Origin: Flammula alnicola
Lineage: Eukaryota; Basidiomycota; Agaricomycetes; Agaricales; Strophariaceae
Direction: 5' to 3'
Assembly (NCBI GenBank): GCA_015499995.1
Contig: JADNRV010000064.1
Span: forward strand, 124,001 to 188,000
DNA: 64,000 nucleotides
Shown here: positions 45,857 to 55,939 of the stretch, piece after piece
How positions within the stretch are numbered: the stretch's first letter is position 1
Layout of the letters: the number at the start of each line of letters is the position of its first letter
Notes under the pieces: model-generated
What the model saw: the letters and a program-made list of their open reading frames with translations, nothing else
Database searches by the model: none
What the model was told of the DNA's origin: nothing
Position numbers and translations under genes: made by a program

Positions 45857-46781
45857 CTTGGCTCAGCGGTGGGATAGTTGGTAGCTATCCCTCTGGAAGA
45901 ACTATTGCGTGATTTATACGCACATCCAATGTCGTGGGTTAAGGATATTTTAAGACGTTCTCTACCCACCTCGCGAATTCTCCTTACTAATGTTTATGCA
46001 TAAAAGAACCTCCCTACTCCATATCATCTCGCCCATGTTACTAATTCCGCTTCTTTCTTCCAGAATTGCGCCCAACACTGAGGCTTGTCGAGCAATTATG
46101 GGTCCAGAGGCCTGCGCAGCCAACACTGTTCAAGCTCCAGTTGAATACCCTTCCCTGTTAATCGATAATCTTCCATCGCTCATTTCCGGAAAGGTGCTTT
46201 GAGCGCGGGCGCATTGACACCACCTACGTTCCCCGGGCTCTCCCAACGTGCAGAGGTTAGCCTTATCGTACGACTATCGGCACGACATACAAATGCATAA
46301 GAGAAGTACATTTCGAGGGACAGATGTGATCGTCCCAGACAGATATACAGACGGCGTGAAAGCCGAGTGGTTAAAATAATTTTTGTGAGCCGTCGGCATT
46401 GGCAAATGGGAATTTACTATGGTTTGACCACTTCACACTGCCATCCAAACATAATCCGCCACTTTCAGAGTATTTGGGCACGCCCGTGCTCCCGTTTGGA
46501 GTCTAGATGGACGTATCATACCGATGTACTGCGCCCTCTCGTACACGAGAACTAATCAAACTTGCCAGGTACGCCTTCACACCAACAATCCCTCTAATTT
46601 TAGTTCCTGAACCAACATCCGATTTGAACGCAGAAATAATATCCATAACCCTTGAAATGAAAGGCCTTTCCGTCTGTCAAAACGATAACCATTGTACATA
46701 CAAAACCAAGGACTCGGAAAATGCATCCCAACTTATTGCGCGCATTGCGAGCACGCAAGTGGCACCTGGGCTAAAGCTACC
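45857..46781. other. Intergenic region, no gene seen
   Basis: About 925 bases between divergent ICMT copies 4 (-) and 5 (+), so it should contain both promoters. A tRNA-A-box-like string near 46360 was rejected (see rejected list). Confidence 0.5.
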
Positions 46782-47610
46782 ATGAACGCATCTCCCGCAC
46801 CACTCCCGACATTCCCATTCCTACTAGTCCTGCTGAACGTGCTCGTACCGGCGGGGATACACATCTCAGCGACAGCGCCCACCCCCAAGACGCCCAAAGA
46901 GCGGCAGCTCTCAGGCGACTTGCCTGGGATCGCGTCCGTGTTGGTTGTGATATTGAAGGTAGGTCGCACGCGAACGATATAAGGGAATATTCTGATTCGC
47001 TGCATAAACTTGAAGTATGCATGCTGGACACACGCAGCCGTCGAACTTATAGTCACCGGCACCATCATAATCCTATCTGTATCCACACCAACACAAAGCG
47101 CGCACTGGCAAGGGCGCGTCGCTTCTTTCCTCCTCCCAGCGGCATCAAACACCCCATCCCAACCCCCCATCCATCTCCTTAACCCCCTCCGCGTCCTCGC
47201 CGCCCTCTCCATCCTAACCGGCAGCCTCATCCGATACCTCTGCTACCGCTCCCTAGGCCCCCACTTCACATTCCACATCACCCTCCTACCCTCGCACAAA
47301 CTCATCACCACCGGCCCGTACGCCATCGTTCGGCACCCAGCCTACGCCGGTGGCGTCCTCATGCACTTGGGGCTTGTTCTATGGCACATCGCTCCCGGAG
47401 CGTGGTTAAGGGAGAGCGGGGTGTGTTGGAGGGTGGATTTTATAATGGTGTGGGCGGTTTTGGTCCCTGGGTGTCACTGTGTTGCTGAGTCTTGCGGTGT
47501 GTGTGAGGAGACCGAGGGTGGAGGATGAAATTTTGAAGAAAGAGTTTGGGAAGGAGTGGGAGATGTGGGCAGGGAGAGTTAGTTATAGGATGTTTCCTGG
47601 GATTTATTGA
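46782..47610 (+). pseudogene. ICMT copy 5, one late frame break
   Basis: ATG at 46782 opens MNASPAPLPTFPFLLVLLNV. An intron follows VILK, and the second exon opens YACWTHAAVELIVTG. The core SLIRYLCYRSLGPHFTFHIT, SHKLITTGPYAIVRHPAYAG and APGAWLRESGV is in frame. Near 47465, at GGTCCCTGGG, the frame shifts by one base. The conserved end (PRVEDEILKKEFGKEWEMWA, then YRMFPGIY) continues in the new frame to the stop at 47608. It is divergent enough from the other copies to be an older paralogue. It may be a functional gene with an assembly error. Confidence 0.5.
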
Positions 47611-47760
47611 AGGCCGAGTAGATTTTAATGGTGAACTTTACTAAAACTCGTAGGAAAATGGGATGTATGTGTTTTGTGAGTAGATATATACATTGATTGA
47701 AAAAGAATATGTACAGTCCTACAACGATACAAGTTCAAGACTTTGGCAGCGCTCCACAAA

Positions 47761-48571
47761 TTAATATATACCAGGAAACAGTCGGTAAGGCACTCTCTCC
47801 GTCCACTCCTCCCACTCCTTCCCGAACTCCTTCTTCAGAACCTTATCCTCCACAAGCGGTCTGCGTGCATACATCACCAAGATCGAGACAACCGACGCCA
47901 ACGAAGGAAGCAAGACCAACCATGCCACCTTCACTTTATACACTCCACTCTCCCTCAACCACGCTCCTGAGGCCGTATGCCAGAACACAAGCCCCACCTG
48001 CACCAAGTTCCCTCCGGTGTAGGCTGGGTGACGAACAATGGCGTAGAGTCCGGTGGTAACGAGCCTGTGCTTCTTCAGCACGGTGACGTGGTAGGTGAAG
48101 TGTCTCCCTAACTCGCGATAGCATAGGTACCGAATCACACTCCCCAACACCACCGAGAGACCAGAGAACATTCGGCCTCGGGAAAGGAAGATATTGCCGT
48201 TAGGCAGCAGGAAGGCCATGAAGCTCTCCTGGGACCACCGTGCAAAGGCCGATCCTGGGCCCGCCTGGTGGGCGAGTGCGGATATGACGATGATGACCAC
48301 TTCTATCGCTGCATGAGCCCAGCAGGCATACTTTTGATGGACGCAAAGTCAAAATAAATCATAAAGCAAAAATTTGAAGTATAAGGAAGCTATTCCATTT
48401 CAAGCGCTGGCACATACATACCTTTAATATGAGGATGGACATGAACAACGCGCCTGGATAGTCGCCCATCACCCTGCGGTTCTTTGGCGTCGTGGGAGTG
48501 GGCGACGTTAATGAAATGTGTATGCCCATAGCCACTGACAATATTAAAGGTACTCTCACGATGAGGGCCAT
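47761..48571 (-). CDS. Isoprenylcysteine carboxyl methyltransferase, only intact copy
   Basis: Two exons (48571-48422 and 48330-47761) join into 239 codons, the length of yeast Ste14. It starts MALIVRVPLILSVAMGIHIS. The core has FLLPNGNIFLSRGRMFSGLS, SVIRYLCYRELGRHFTYHVT, the motif region HRLVTTGLYAIVRHPAYTGG, GAWLRESGVYKVKVAWLVLL, and the end EFGKEWEEWTERVPYRLFPG-IY. Several membrane segments are evident, as expected for an ER enzyme methylating prenylated CaaX proteins. The usual TTGPY is TTGLY here. This is the only one of six gene-length copies with no frame break. It converges with copy 5, and the two stops are 150 bases apart. Confidence 0.5.
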
Positions 48572-49343
48572 GGTGGGGTTTTCAGAAAATTTAAATTACA
48601 GGAGAGAAACCAGTCTCTTCTTTATATCTCGCGTACGTGGCAGCGTCGCCGCAAACCAAGACCTAAAATTAGAATTTCTTGTTCCAAAAGAGGCAATGTC
48701 CAAACCCTTTAAATTGTTCAGATAGACGAAGCGTGCTGGACACCATGCGATGCGATGCGGGTATCAAGGTCAGATCCGCTCTAATCCAGATTTGATACCA
48801 TGGCACAGGTGACTGAGGGAAGACCCGCAACGAGTCGAGCCCGATCTCAAATTCCAAAAGCTTTCATGACTCATGAGTACTGAGTAGCCAATGTAAAAGG
48901 CTTCAAGCTTGCACCATAAGTGCTGAACGTTAAACGTTAAACTCTAGTATCGCCGTTGACGGAAGAAAGATCTTTACGGGTAGAACTGCAAAAGCACACG
49001 TTTGAGAACCTTTCTCCTTTTCATAACCATTCGGATTAAAAATTCTCTGTTTGCCATACTGACCACCATCACATTTCCGGTGTCATCAAAGTAATATCAA
49101 ATCCTGATTCCAACCTGATTCTAAATTTTAACATATCTACGCCTCTACGTAGTCCAAATATCATCACGAGAAAGAGATCTTTGTCGCCTGATACGAATTA
49201 CACTGTAGTAGAGCACCAGGCCCGTAAATATCTGTCGTCAAGTTCCAATTCCCATCCTCTACCCAAATTCTCTGCGCTCACCAAAACACCTAGCTTTCTC
49301 TCTTCTGCATTTAAACCACCATCTCCACAAATCAAGCAAGAAA
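48572..49343. other. Intergenic region, no gene seen
   Basis: About 770 bases between divergent starts (ICMT - and cupredoxin-type gene +). Pyrimidine-rich from 49255 to 49330. No other feature was found. Confidence 0.5.
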
Positions 49344-50905
49344 ATGTTTGACTTCCACATCGATGTAATTGTCGGTGTGGTTCTACTACCCATTTTTGCC
49401 GCGACAGCCTTGTACAGGTTGCAGTCGGTTCAGATAATGAAGTACGTCAATGAACTTGTCTGAAACATTACTTGACCTGCCAACTTAGCCTTGAGGTAGC
49501 TCGCCTTCAACCCTACAGAAGTCACAGCTGTCCTGGTGACACCATCACCTTCCAATTGTATGGACTTTCTTTTCTTCTGTTGTGCTTGCGCACCAGCAAC
49601 GCACCAGAGTGGCAGTAGAACTGACCATGGTCATCAATCTAGTCGCTCAAAAAACCACGTCGGCCGTTTCAAATGATGTTAATAATTTGTCTATACTGAT
49701 ACCCTTCTCTACCTAGTCGCCACACAGTCCTTTTGCAAACCCGTGTGTGCAAATGAGCAAGGGAGGATTCCGGCTTCTTCCTATAATCCTGATGCCGCGC
49801 AGATTGCTGAATTCATTTCACGTGCAGGACTCCGACCTCTTTGGTTCTTCTGCGCTCAGATCGTGCCCGTGAAGTGAGAATATATATATGACTGTTTTTC
49901 TTCTTCTGATTCTTTTTTTCTAACTAGTCACTGCTCACAAGGAATGGTGTTTGCTATCAATCCATCTGCCGAGGAGTCGTTCGCCCATTTCAGGTAATCC
50001 CTAAGTCATATCGCCGTCTTATTCTTAGGATATCTAAAGTATAGGCATTTTTGGTTGGTAAAAACTTTAAAGGCTGCTGCGATGGGCGCTACGGCTACCT
50101 CAACAAGCTCAACGACTACAGCTACATCTCCCAACAGCTCGGTGACCCCGGCCAGCTCTCCCATTAGCTCAATACCTGTCGCTATTACAAGCACTCAGAG
50201 TGCTTTTTTTCCAGATTTGTCGGTACCCACGTCTGCCTCCTCTACATCACCGCCTTCTCCACTACATCATCGGACGAACCAACTTCAAGCCACAAAATCA
50301 ACATCGGTGCCATCGCGGGAGGTGTTCTTGGCGGTGTGGCAACCATTGTCCTTGCACTGCTATTTTACCTCCTTCAGCGCACACAGCGCTCGAAAAATTG
50401 GCAAATTTAGAAGAGCCCTCAACTGTCGCCCGGCCCTTCCTCTTCGAGTCCTCAGGCTCCGGCATATTACGCGAAACCGCTCCGGATCCCTCGAATGACA
50501 GTACCACACCACATCCCTATCTTACTCACAATTTAAACATCAAAAATTAGCTCACCGAAAGCTAATGTTGGTCAGGCGCCGGCCATAAATGCGGTGACAA
50601 CTTCAAATCGGAACGGTCGGAGCGAAATCCAGGCCCGCTCAACACGAAATTTGAACAAAGTTGACGCCATCCCAATACCAGTGCAGAGCTCTGAATTGTC
50701 CAGCACACATCAAGTAGAAAGCTACAGAAACGCGGAAACCGCAAACGGCATTGCACAGCGCAGCCCACTAACCCATTACCCGCATTTCAAGGGGAAATAA
50801 TGTCCCAGGAATGGTCGTGCGGGACGAGGATAGTGGAATTCGGCTGGGGAGAATGGAGGACCTTGGAAACTTTGTGGAAGTCCTACCTCCGCTATATACC
50901 GTGAG
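49344..50905 (+). pseudogene. Serine-rich cupredoxin-type surface protein, frame-broken
   Basis: ATG 49344 opens a signal-like segment (VIVGVVLLPIFAATA). Pieces in changing frames match the cupredoxin-fold, Ser-rich membrane proteins common in agaricomycetes: VQVAVGSDNE, FNPTEVTAVL, PGDTITFQL, KNHVGRF, SPFANPCVQMSKGG, PLWFFCAQIVP and HCSQGMVFAINPSAEESFAH. Then comes a Ser/Thr-rich linker near 50080-50250 and a single membrane segment (GAIAGGVLGGVATIVLALLF) near 50305-50365. The tail VRDEDSGIRLGRM and VEVLPPLYT ends near 50900. The frame changes in the first exon before the VQV segment and several times later, so no complete protein is encoded. Copper binding in such proteins is not established. 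Confidence 0.5.
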
Positions 50906-51453
50906 TAGAAAATACCCGTCTGTTATTCGTCGCGTATGCAGGGAAGGGGTGCGCTCTCTGACCTGTGCTGGGAACACGCTCGCGATTGTGCTGCACCGAT
51001 ACCACCATTCATTGTCGCAAGTGGACATGATTTTGCTTTTACACACTGCCAGCACCATCATTGCGAATTTTAATGTGCTAAATTTAAACATCCAGTATGT
51101 GCACGGCTCCCCGAGTAAGTAGTAGCTCAGCTTCATATCAGATCTTCACTGAAATCAAAGACCCGAGAAAGAATGGCCTGACTTGTCGTCGCTCATTTAT
51201 TATTTTATAACACGTAGTCGAGAACTCTTGGTGTCCTTTTGGTCTCCTTCTTCAAAGTTACCGGATGTGATACTGCTGCGATTTTATACCGCGCAGATCA
51301 AGAGTCCGTTATCAAGGAGGCATCTCTACTGACTTACTTCTGTGCTAAAAATAGACTCAATTACAAACGCTGAAAGCTCCGTGGCTTGCTTTACCCCTCT
51401 CTCCTCCTTTATACGACTCAAGTGACTTGCAAGAGCAAGGGCCTTCAACAAGA

Positions 51454-52700
51454 ATGTCCGTGGTCAAGAGAAAGTTTGGACAAATCACTGGACTGGAAAC
51501 ATTAGGTTTGTTTTGGGTCGTGTTCACGATGCGTAAGTCTTCACTACATCGTCGAGGTCAATTGACCCGAGCCCCATTTACAGCGTTGGTCCAAGGGTGG
51601 CGACTGCTATGGAAACCTTTTGTAGCAACGGACAGGGTGAGGTCTTGGAGGAGAGTGATAGCAGATGCGGGCTTCGGATACGCCGCGTCCGTATTGAACG
51701 CTCATCAATTCAATTCGTAGATGGAACGACGCAAAAGGTGTATGAGAAATGGGCGGCAGGTTCTGGCGTAACAGTTGAGATCGAAACAATCCCGAAGATG
51801 CACAGCTACTGTGGGCAACCCCGAGAGGAAGAAAGCGTCTGCTTGTCTATTTCCATGGTTGGTCACGACTCATATTTACGATGTCGAGTGCTCACTTAGT
51901 ATCAGGTGGAGGATATGTGCTCCCAGCACCGCCATTCGCATTATCTTTCTGGAAACATGTGAGCAATATTCTCGAGGAGAAGGAAGACGTTAGTCTGGCG
52001 TTTTTCGAATACAGTGCGTTCACTTTATCAGTGTTCGAATTGCGACCACATTGGCGCTCAAACATTCCACAGCTCTAGTTCCAAGTGCCGAATTTCCTAC
52101 ACCTCTCAAGCAAAGCGTAACCTGCATCAAATATCTAATGGCGTCTGGAATCGTCCCCGATGACATCTTTCTTGTGGGCGATTCAGCCGGTGCTGGACTC
52201 ATCCTTCAATTTTGGGACACATGCTTCATCCCGTCCCCGGCGTCCCTGAGTTGTCTCTTCCATCCGGATTGGCGGGGTTATCCTTGTATCACCCTGGGTC
52301 ACGCTGGAGGCCAAGTCGATGTCGTTCTTCTCCAACAACAAGACGGATATTCTCCCCATGGCTTTCTACGAACACTGCGCAAGCTTAGTGAAGCCGTCAA
52401 TTCCGGAGTCCCGAAGGGCGTACATTGAGGCGTCGAGAGCGCCGAAGGAATGGTTCAAGGGGGTCGAAGGGCTGGTTTCACGAGTGCTCATCACTACTGG
52501 AGAAGCTGAATGCCTGCGGGACGATATCGAAAGTTTTTCCAAAGACTTCTGTGCCATGCATAGTCAGCACACCTTATCAAGATACCTGGAGGAACACATA
52601 ACGAGCCTTATGGGACGTTCGTTGCCGGGGAACCGGACCATGGAGAGTGGCCTCCTCGAATAGCAAGTTGGTTGGCGGAAGGAATGGCTTCAAAGTAGTA
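51454..52700 (+). pseudogene. Alpha/beta hydrolase (HSL/arylesterase type), frame-broken
   Basis: ATG 51454 opens MSVVKRKFGQITGLETLGLF. After an intron come VLNAHQFN, then in another frame FVDGTTQKVYEKWAAGSGVT, then in yet another LLVYFHG, where a short intron (51860-51905) completes the oxyanion motif HGGGY. The nucleophile motif GDSAGAGLI lies at about 52180-52205. Then come HPVPGVPELSLPSG, VILVSPWVTLEAKSMSFFSN (frame changes between them) and SRVLITTGEAECLRDDIESF. The catalytic motifs are recognisable, but at least four one-base shifts separate them. The end is uncertain, near 52700. Substrate unknown. Confidence 0.5.
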
Positions 52701-55700
52701 AATGACATAGCCCTTTAATCCCGCGCGTTTTCCGGGCTGTGGAAGTTTAAGGCAAGATTGGAACAGGGATCACTTGTTTTATTTACGGTCTTCCTGGTAG
52801 AACAGAGTTCAAACGGTTCAGTTCGTTGATTCGTTAACAGAAACGTGTGCTGTGAATTTCTGCATTCACCCGACATTTCTCCTCACTATATTCCAGTATC
52901 ACAATCTCGTGAACGGACATTAGTGTGACGAACCCTATCAGAAAGCTATGCGCCACAAATAGGCCATTGCATAGATATAGTTGGAGGTTAGAGAACGTGC
53001 GATTTGCAAAGCCACTCTTGACGCACATCAGTCTCCTCATCGAGAATATTTTTCAGACTCTCCGCAGCAAGTATGAGTTCGAGAATAACGCCATTTCACT
53101 GGAACCGTGAGGCCAGTGAGCCGGATATTGGAGGGCAGATGACTCGTCGAGGAGGCAGCCATGATACGAGACCGGTAAATCAAGGATATATAGAAATACC
53201 TTGGAAGAGAAATTTGCCTCAGTTGGCCAGAGACCAACTGAAAAAGAACCGGATGCTTCAACTCGCAGTCGGCATATCATCCAACGCTCCGAAGCGGGCC
53301 GGTGGTCTGACGATCCGGGTCAAAGAAGTCGAGAGAAAGTTTGGAGCCCAAATCGTGAGGTTTCTTCTTAATAGATCGACTGTCTGAAATACAACTTCTG
53401 CTTGACATCTTACGTCTTTAATGACTTGAAATGAGCGTCATTTTGTCACCAACCTTTACTCCTAACTGAATTCACTGGACACCGACTCAAAGATTCCAGT
53501 CAAGTGGCTTAAGGAACTTGAAGGAACCGTTACGTAGACGTACATTGACGAGCCAACCAAAGTCCGTTTGGGCGTCTCGTGTCCGCTGTTGTTCTAGAGT
53601 AATGAGTGAAAACCATATGTACATATTCCACCATGCATGCCATAGCCGCTATGTTTTGTAGATCACCCAAAGCAACCCGAGGGGCGCCAGGGTTTGAAAG
53701 CTGGGGTTTACTTGATTATGATACTCTGTCGAGAACCGCTAATAATGCAGCATATATCCTCAACAACGCTCTCGCTGTGACCACTATGATCACGAGTGCA
53801 AATGAGCGAAATGCGAACAGCACCCGAGTGTGTATCTGCGGTGGTACAGGAAGCAGGTGAGGCAAGGTGGCGCATGTGAAGAAGGATCAGCGACCTGAGG
53901 CTTGTAAAGTTGTACATATTTCTTCTGCACTGCCGGATCCTGTGGCCCTTTATAAATAAAATGTATATACATTTCTGTGTCTGCCCACCAGGCTTCCAGC
54001 CTCGTTGTCTTCATCTATCTTTCACTATCTTTCATCTAGTTTCACTGGGAAAAGGAAAGATTCCTGTCAATGTTTATACCGGAACAGAGAATAAGCCAAT
54101 TGCCGGTCAGAGATATTTGTGGGGCAGCGTACACGAGCACAATGTGCAGACCCATAGATATGGTGAAAGACAAGTGGAAGAGGGGTTAATGAGCCCCTGG
54201 CGCCAGGTATCTAGGGGCTACTTACGGCTTTGCGGGACGAAACCCTAGTGGAATTACGGTCCAAAAGGCCTCCTACATAATGTCAGCTCGCTTGTCGAGT
54301 CCGTTCGAAGCCATCGGGTACTACGCGGCTCGCGCATCCCGCCGAACTTAACTGGTTTGGTTATGCCAAGGGAAATTTTTGTCTAAACCCTACGCCCCGC
54401 CCGCCCCTGGTCCGACGTTAGCCGTGCCTTTCCGCCCGCGCATCGCTGAGACTTGTTTCAAGAATTTTAGACAGAGTTCGCGGATTTATGCGGGGTGCAT
54501 GTCTGGTAGATGTCATCCCAGATATCTGTGGGATCGTGAGCGGAAAGCAAGCTGTGGATGCAACCAACGTGCGATATGCATATGGTAGAACATGGTAGAT
54601 CACGCAATGGAAGTAAATGGCGCCCCGGATCAGCGGAATAAACATATACTCTTGTCGGCCATCTACTACTACAGGCGGACGAGGACTCGCTCATGATCAT
54701 CAACCCCACCCAGCGGTCTCGTAGAATCACGAATTTTCCGAAGTTTCTTGTACATATCACTTCACACACACACGTCGTACATTATGGAACAACATCCGAG
54801 CACCCAGCAAGAGCGAGAAGATGAAAATAGACGAAAATTCCAACTCAAAATACACTGCGTGGAAATTAACATTCAAAATTGTGGCTGCTATTGATTGGTA
54901 TATTGTGTGGCAGCTCGAGAGCACTACGTTGAGTGATATGTAAATAACTATAACACGGCTACGCGTAATGTACACAGGCAGGTAGGCAGGTAGCAATAGA
55001 TAGATAATCATTTCGTCTTTGGTTTCTTCTCTTTGGGGGGCTTGGAAGCGCAAGCCCTTCGCAACAGGACTAGGAGGTTTCGATATACAATGGTGATGGA
55101 AGAGAGGCAGAGAGAGAAGAGGTATATATGTAAGTACTGTAAACGTAAAGCCAATGATGTGATAATGGAAAGAGAATGATTTGTATGTCGGCGTAGAGGG
55201 AGGAAAGATAAGACAAGATAACCAAAAAGAGAAGACAGAGAAGAGGCGACCGAGCAGTTGAATGTTAGTACGGTCAAGTTGTTGGCACGGTTATTGTTGA
55301 ACGTGCGGAGACGCGGAGAGATGATCATGAGAGTGGGCCCATTCGTAAGAGATGGTGGAGGAATTAGGCAATATTCGACGACGATAGGCTGGAGCAGCTA
55401 TGGCGGGCGGACAGGACAGTCGAAAGTCGATATGAGGGATAGAGAGGCAGAGATGGTTTGCTGATGAGTCGTGAGAGATGATATGATGATGTTGCTGAAC
55501 GGAAAAATGATGCGTGACGACAGGAAGATGCTGGAGGAGGAAAAGAGGAAAGGAATAGGAGAGCTCGAAAGCAATGCGATTGTTGAAAAATATAAGTTGA
55601 CGATGAGTTTTTGAAGATGACATCTAAGTTAAGATGGCCGAGAGGAAGGGAACAGAACGATCATGACGATGAACGATGAATGATTGAATGGAAATCGTGA

Positions 55701-55939
55701 CGCAGGTCGTGGGCAGGCGGAGCTATAGAAGTGGGAAAAAGATATGCGACAAAGGAACCAAAACCATGCAATGATAAGTCCATGAGGAAAGGAGATCGTT
55801 TGTGAATGAAAAATGAACAAGGCGAGGACAGTGCCTAAAAATCGGAGAGCATAGACGATGGAAGCCCCGGACAGCCCAGCTGGCAGAGGCCAAGCAATGA
55901 GATCCCGATGAGCGTCATCTTCATGAACTGAAGACGAGA
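52701..55939. other. Long region without a supported gene
   Basis: A frame of 104 codons at 53073-53387 (+; SSRITPFHWNREASEPDIGG, ends RKFGAQIVRFLLNRSTV) and one of 84 codons at 53606-53860 (+) look weakly coding but match nothing I know. 54240-54380 is a GC-balanced stretch with no frame. 55060-55620 is purine-rich and is probably the 3' untranslated part of the GATA gene. No mobile-element ends or tRNA were found. Confidence 0.5.

Noticed and set aside
46356..46385. AAGCCGAGTGGTTAAAAT resembles the A box of a Leu/Ser tRNA
   Set aside because: No B box (GGTTCGANNCC) within 120 bases and no acceptor stem pairing.
17521..48571. Possible mating-type locus, because ICMT processes CaaX pheromones
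   Set aside because: I found no STE3-type receptor, homeodomain gene or short pheromone precursor ending in a CaaX box in the region.
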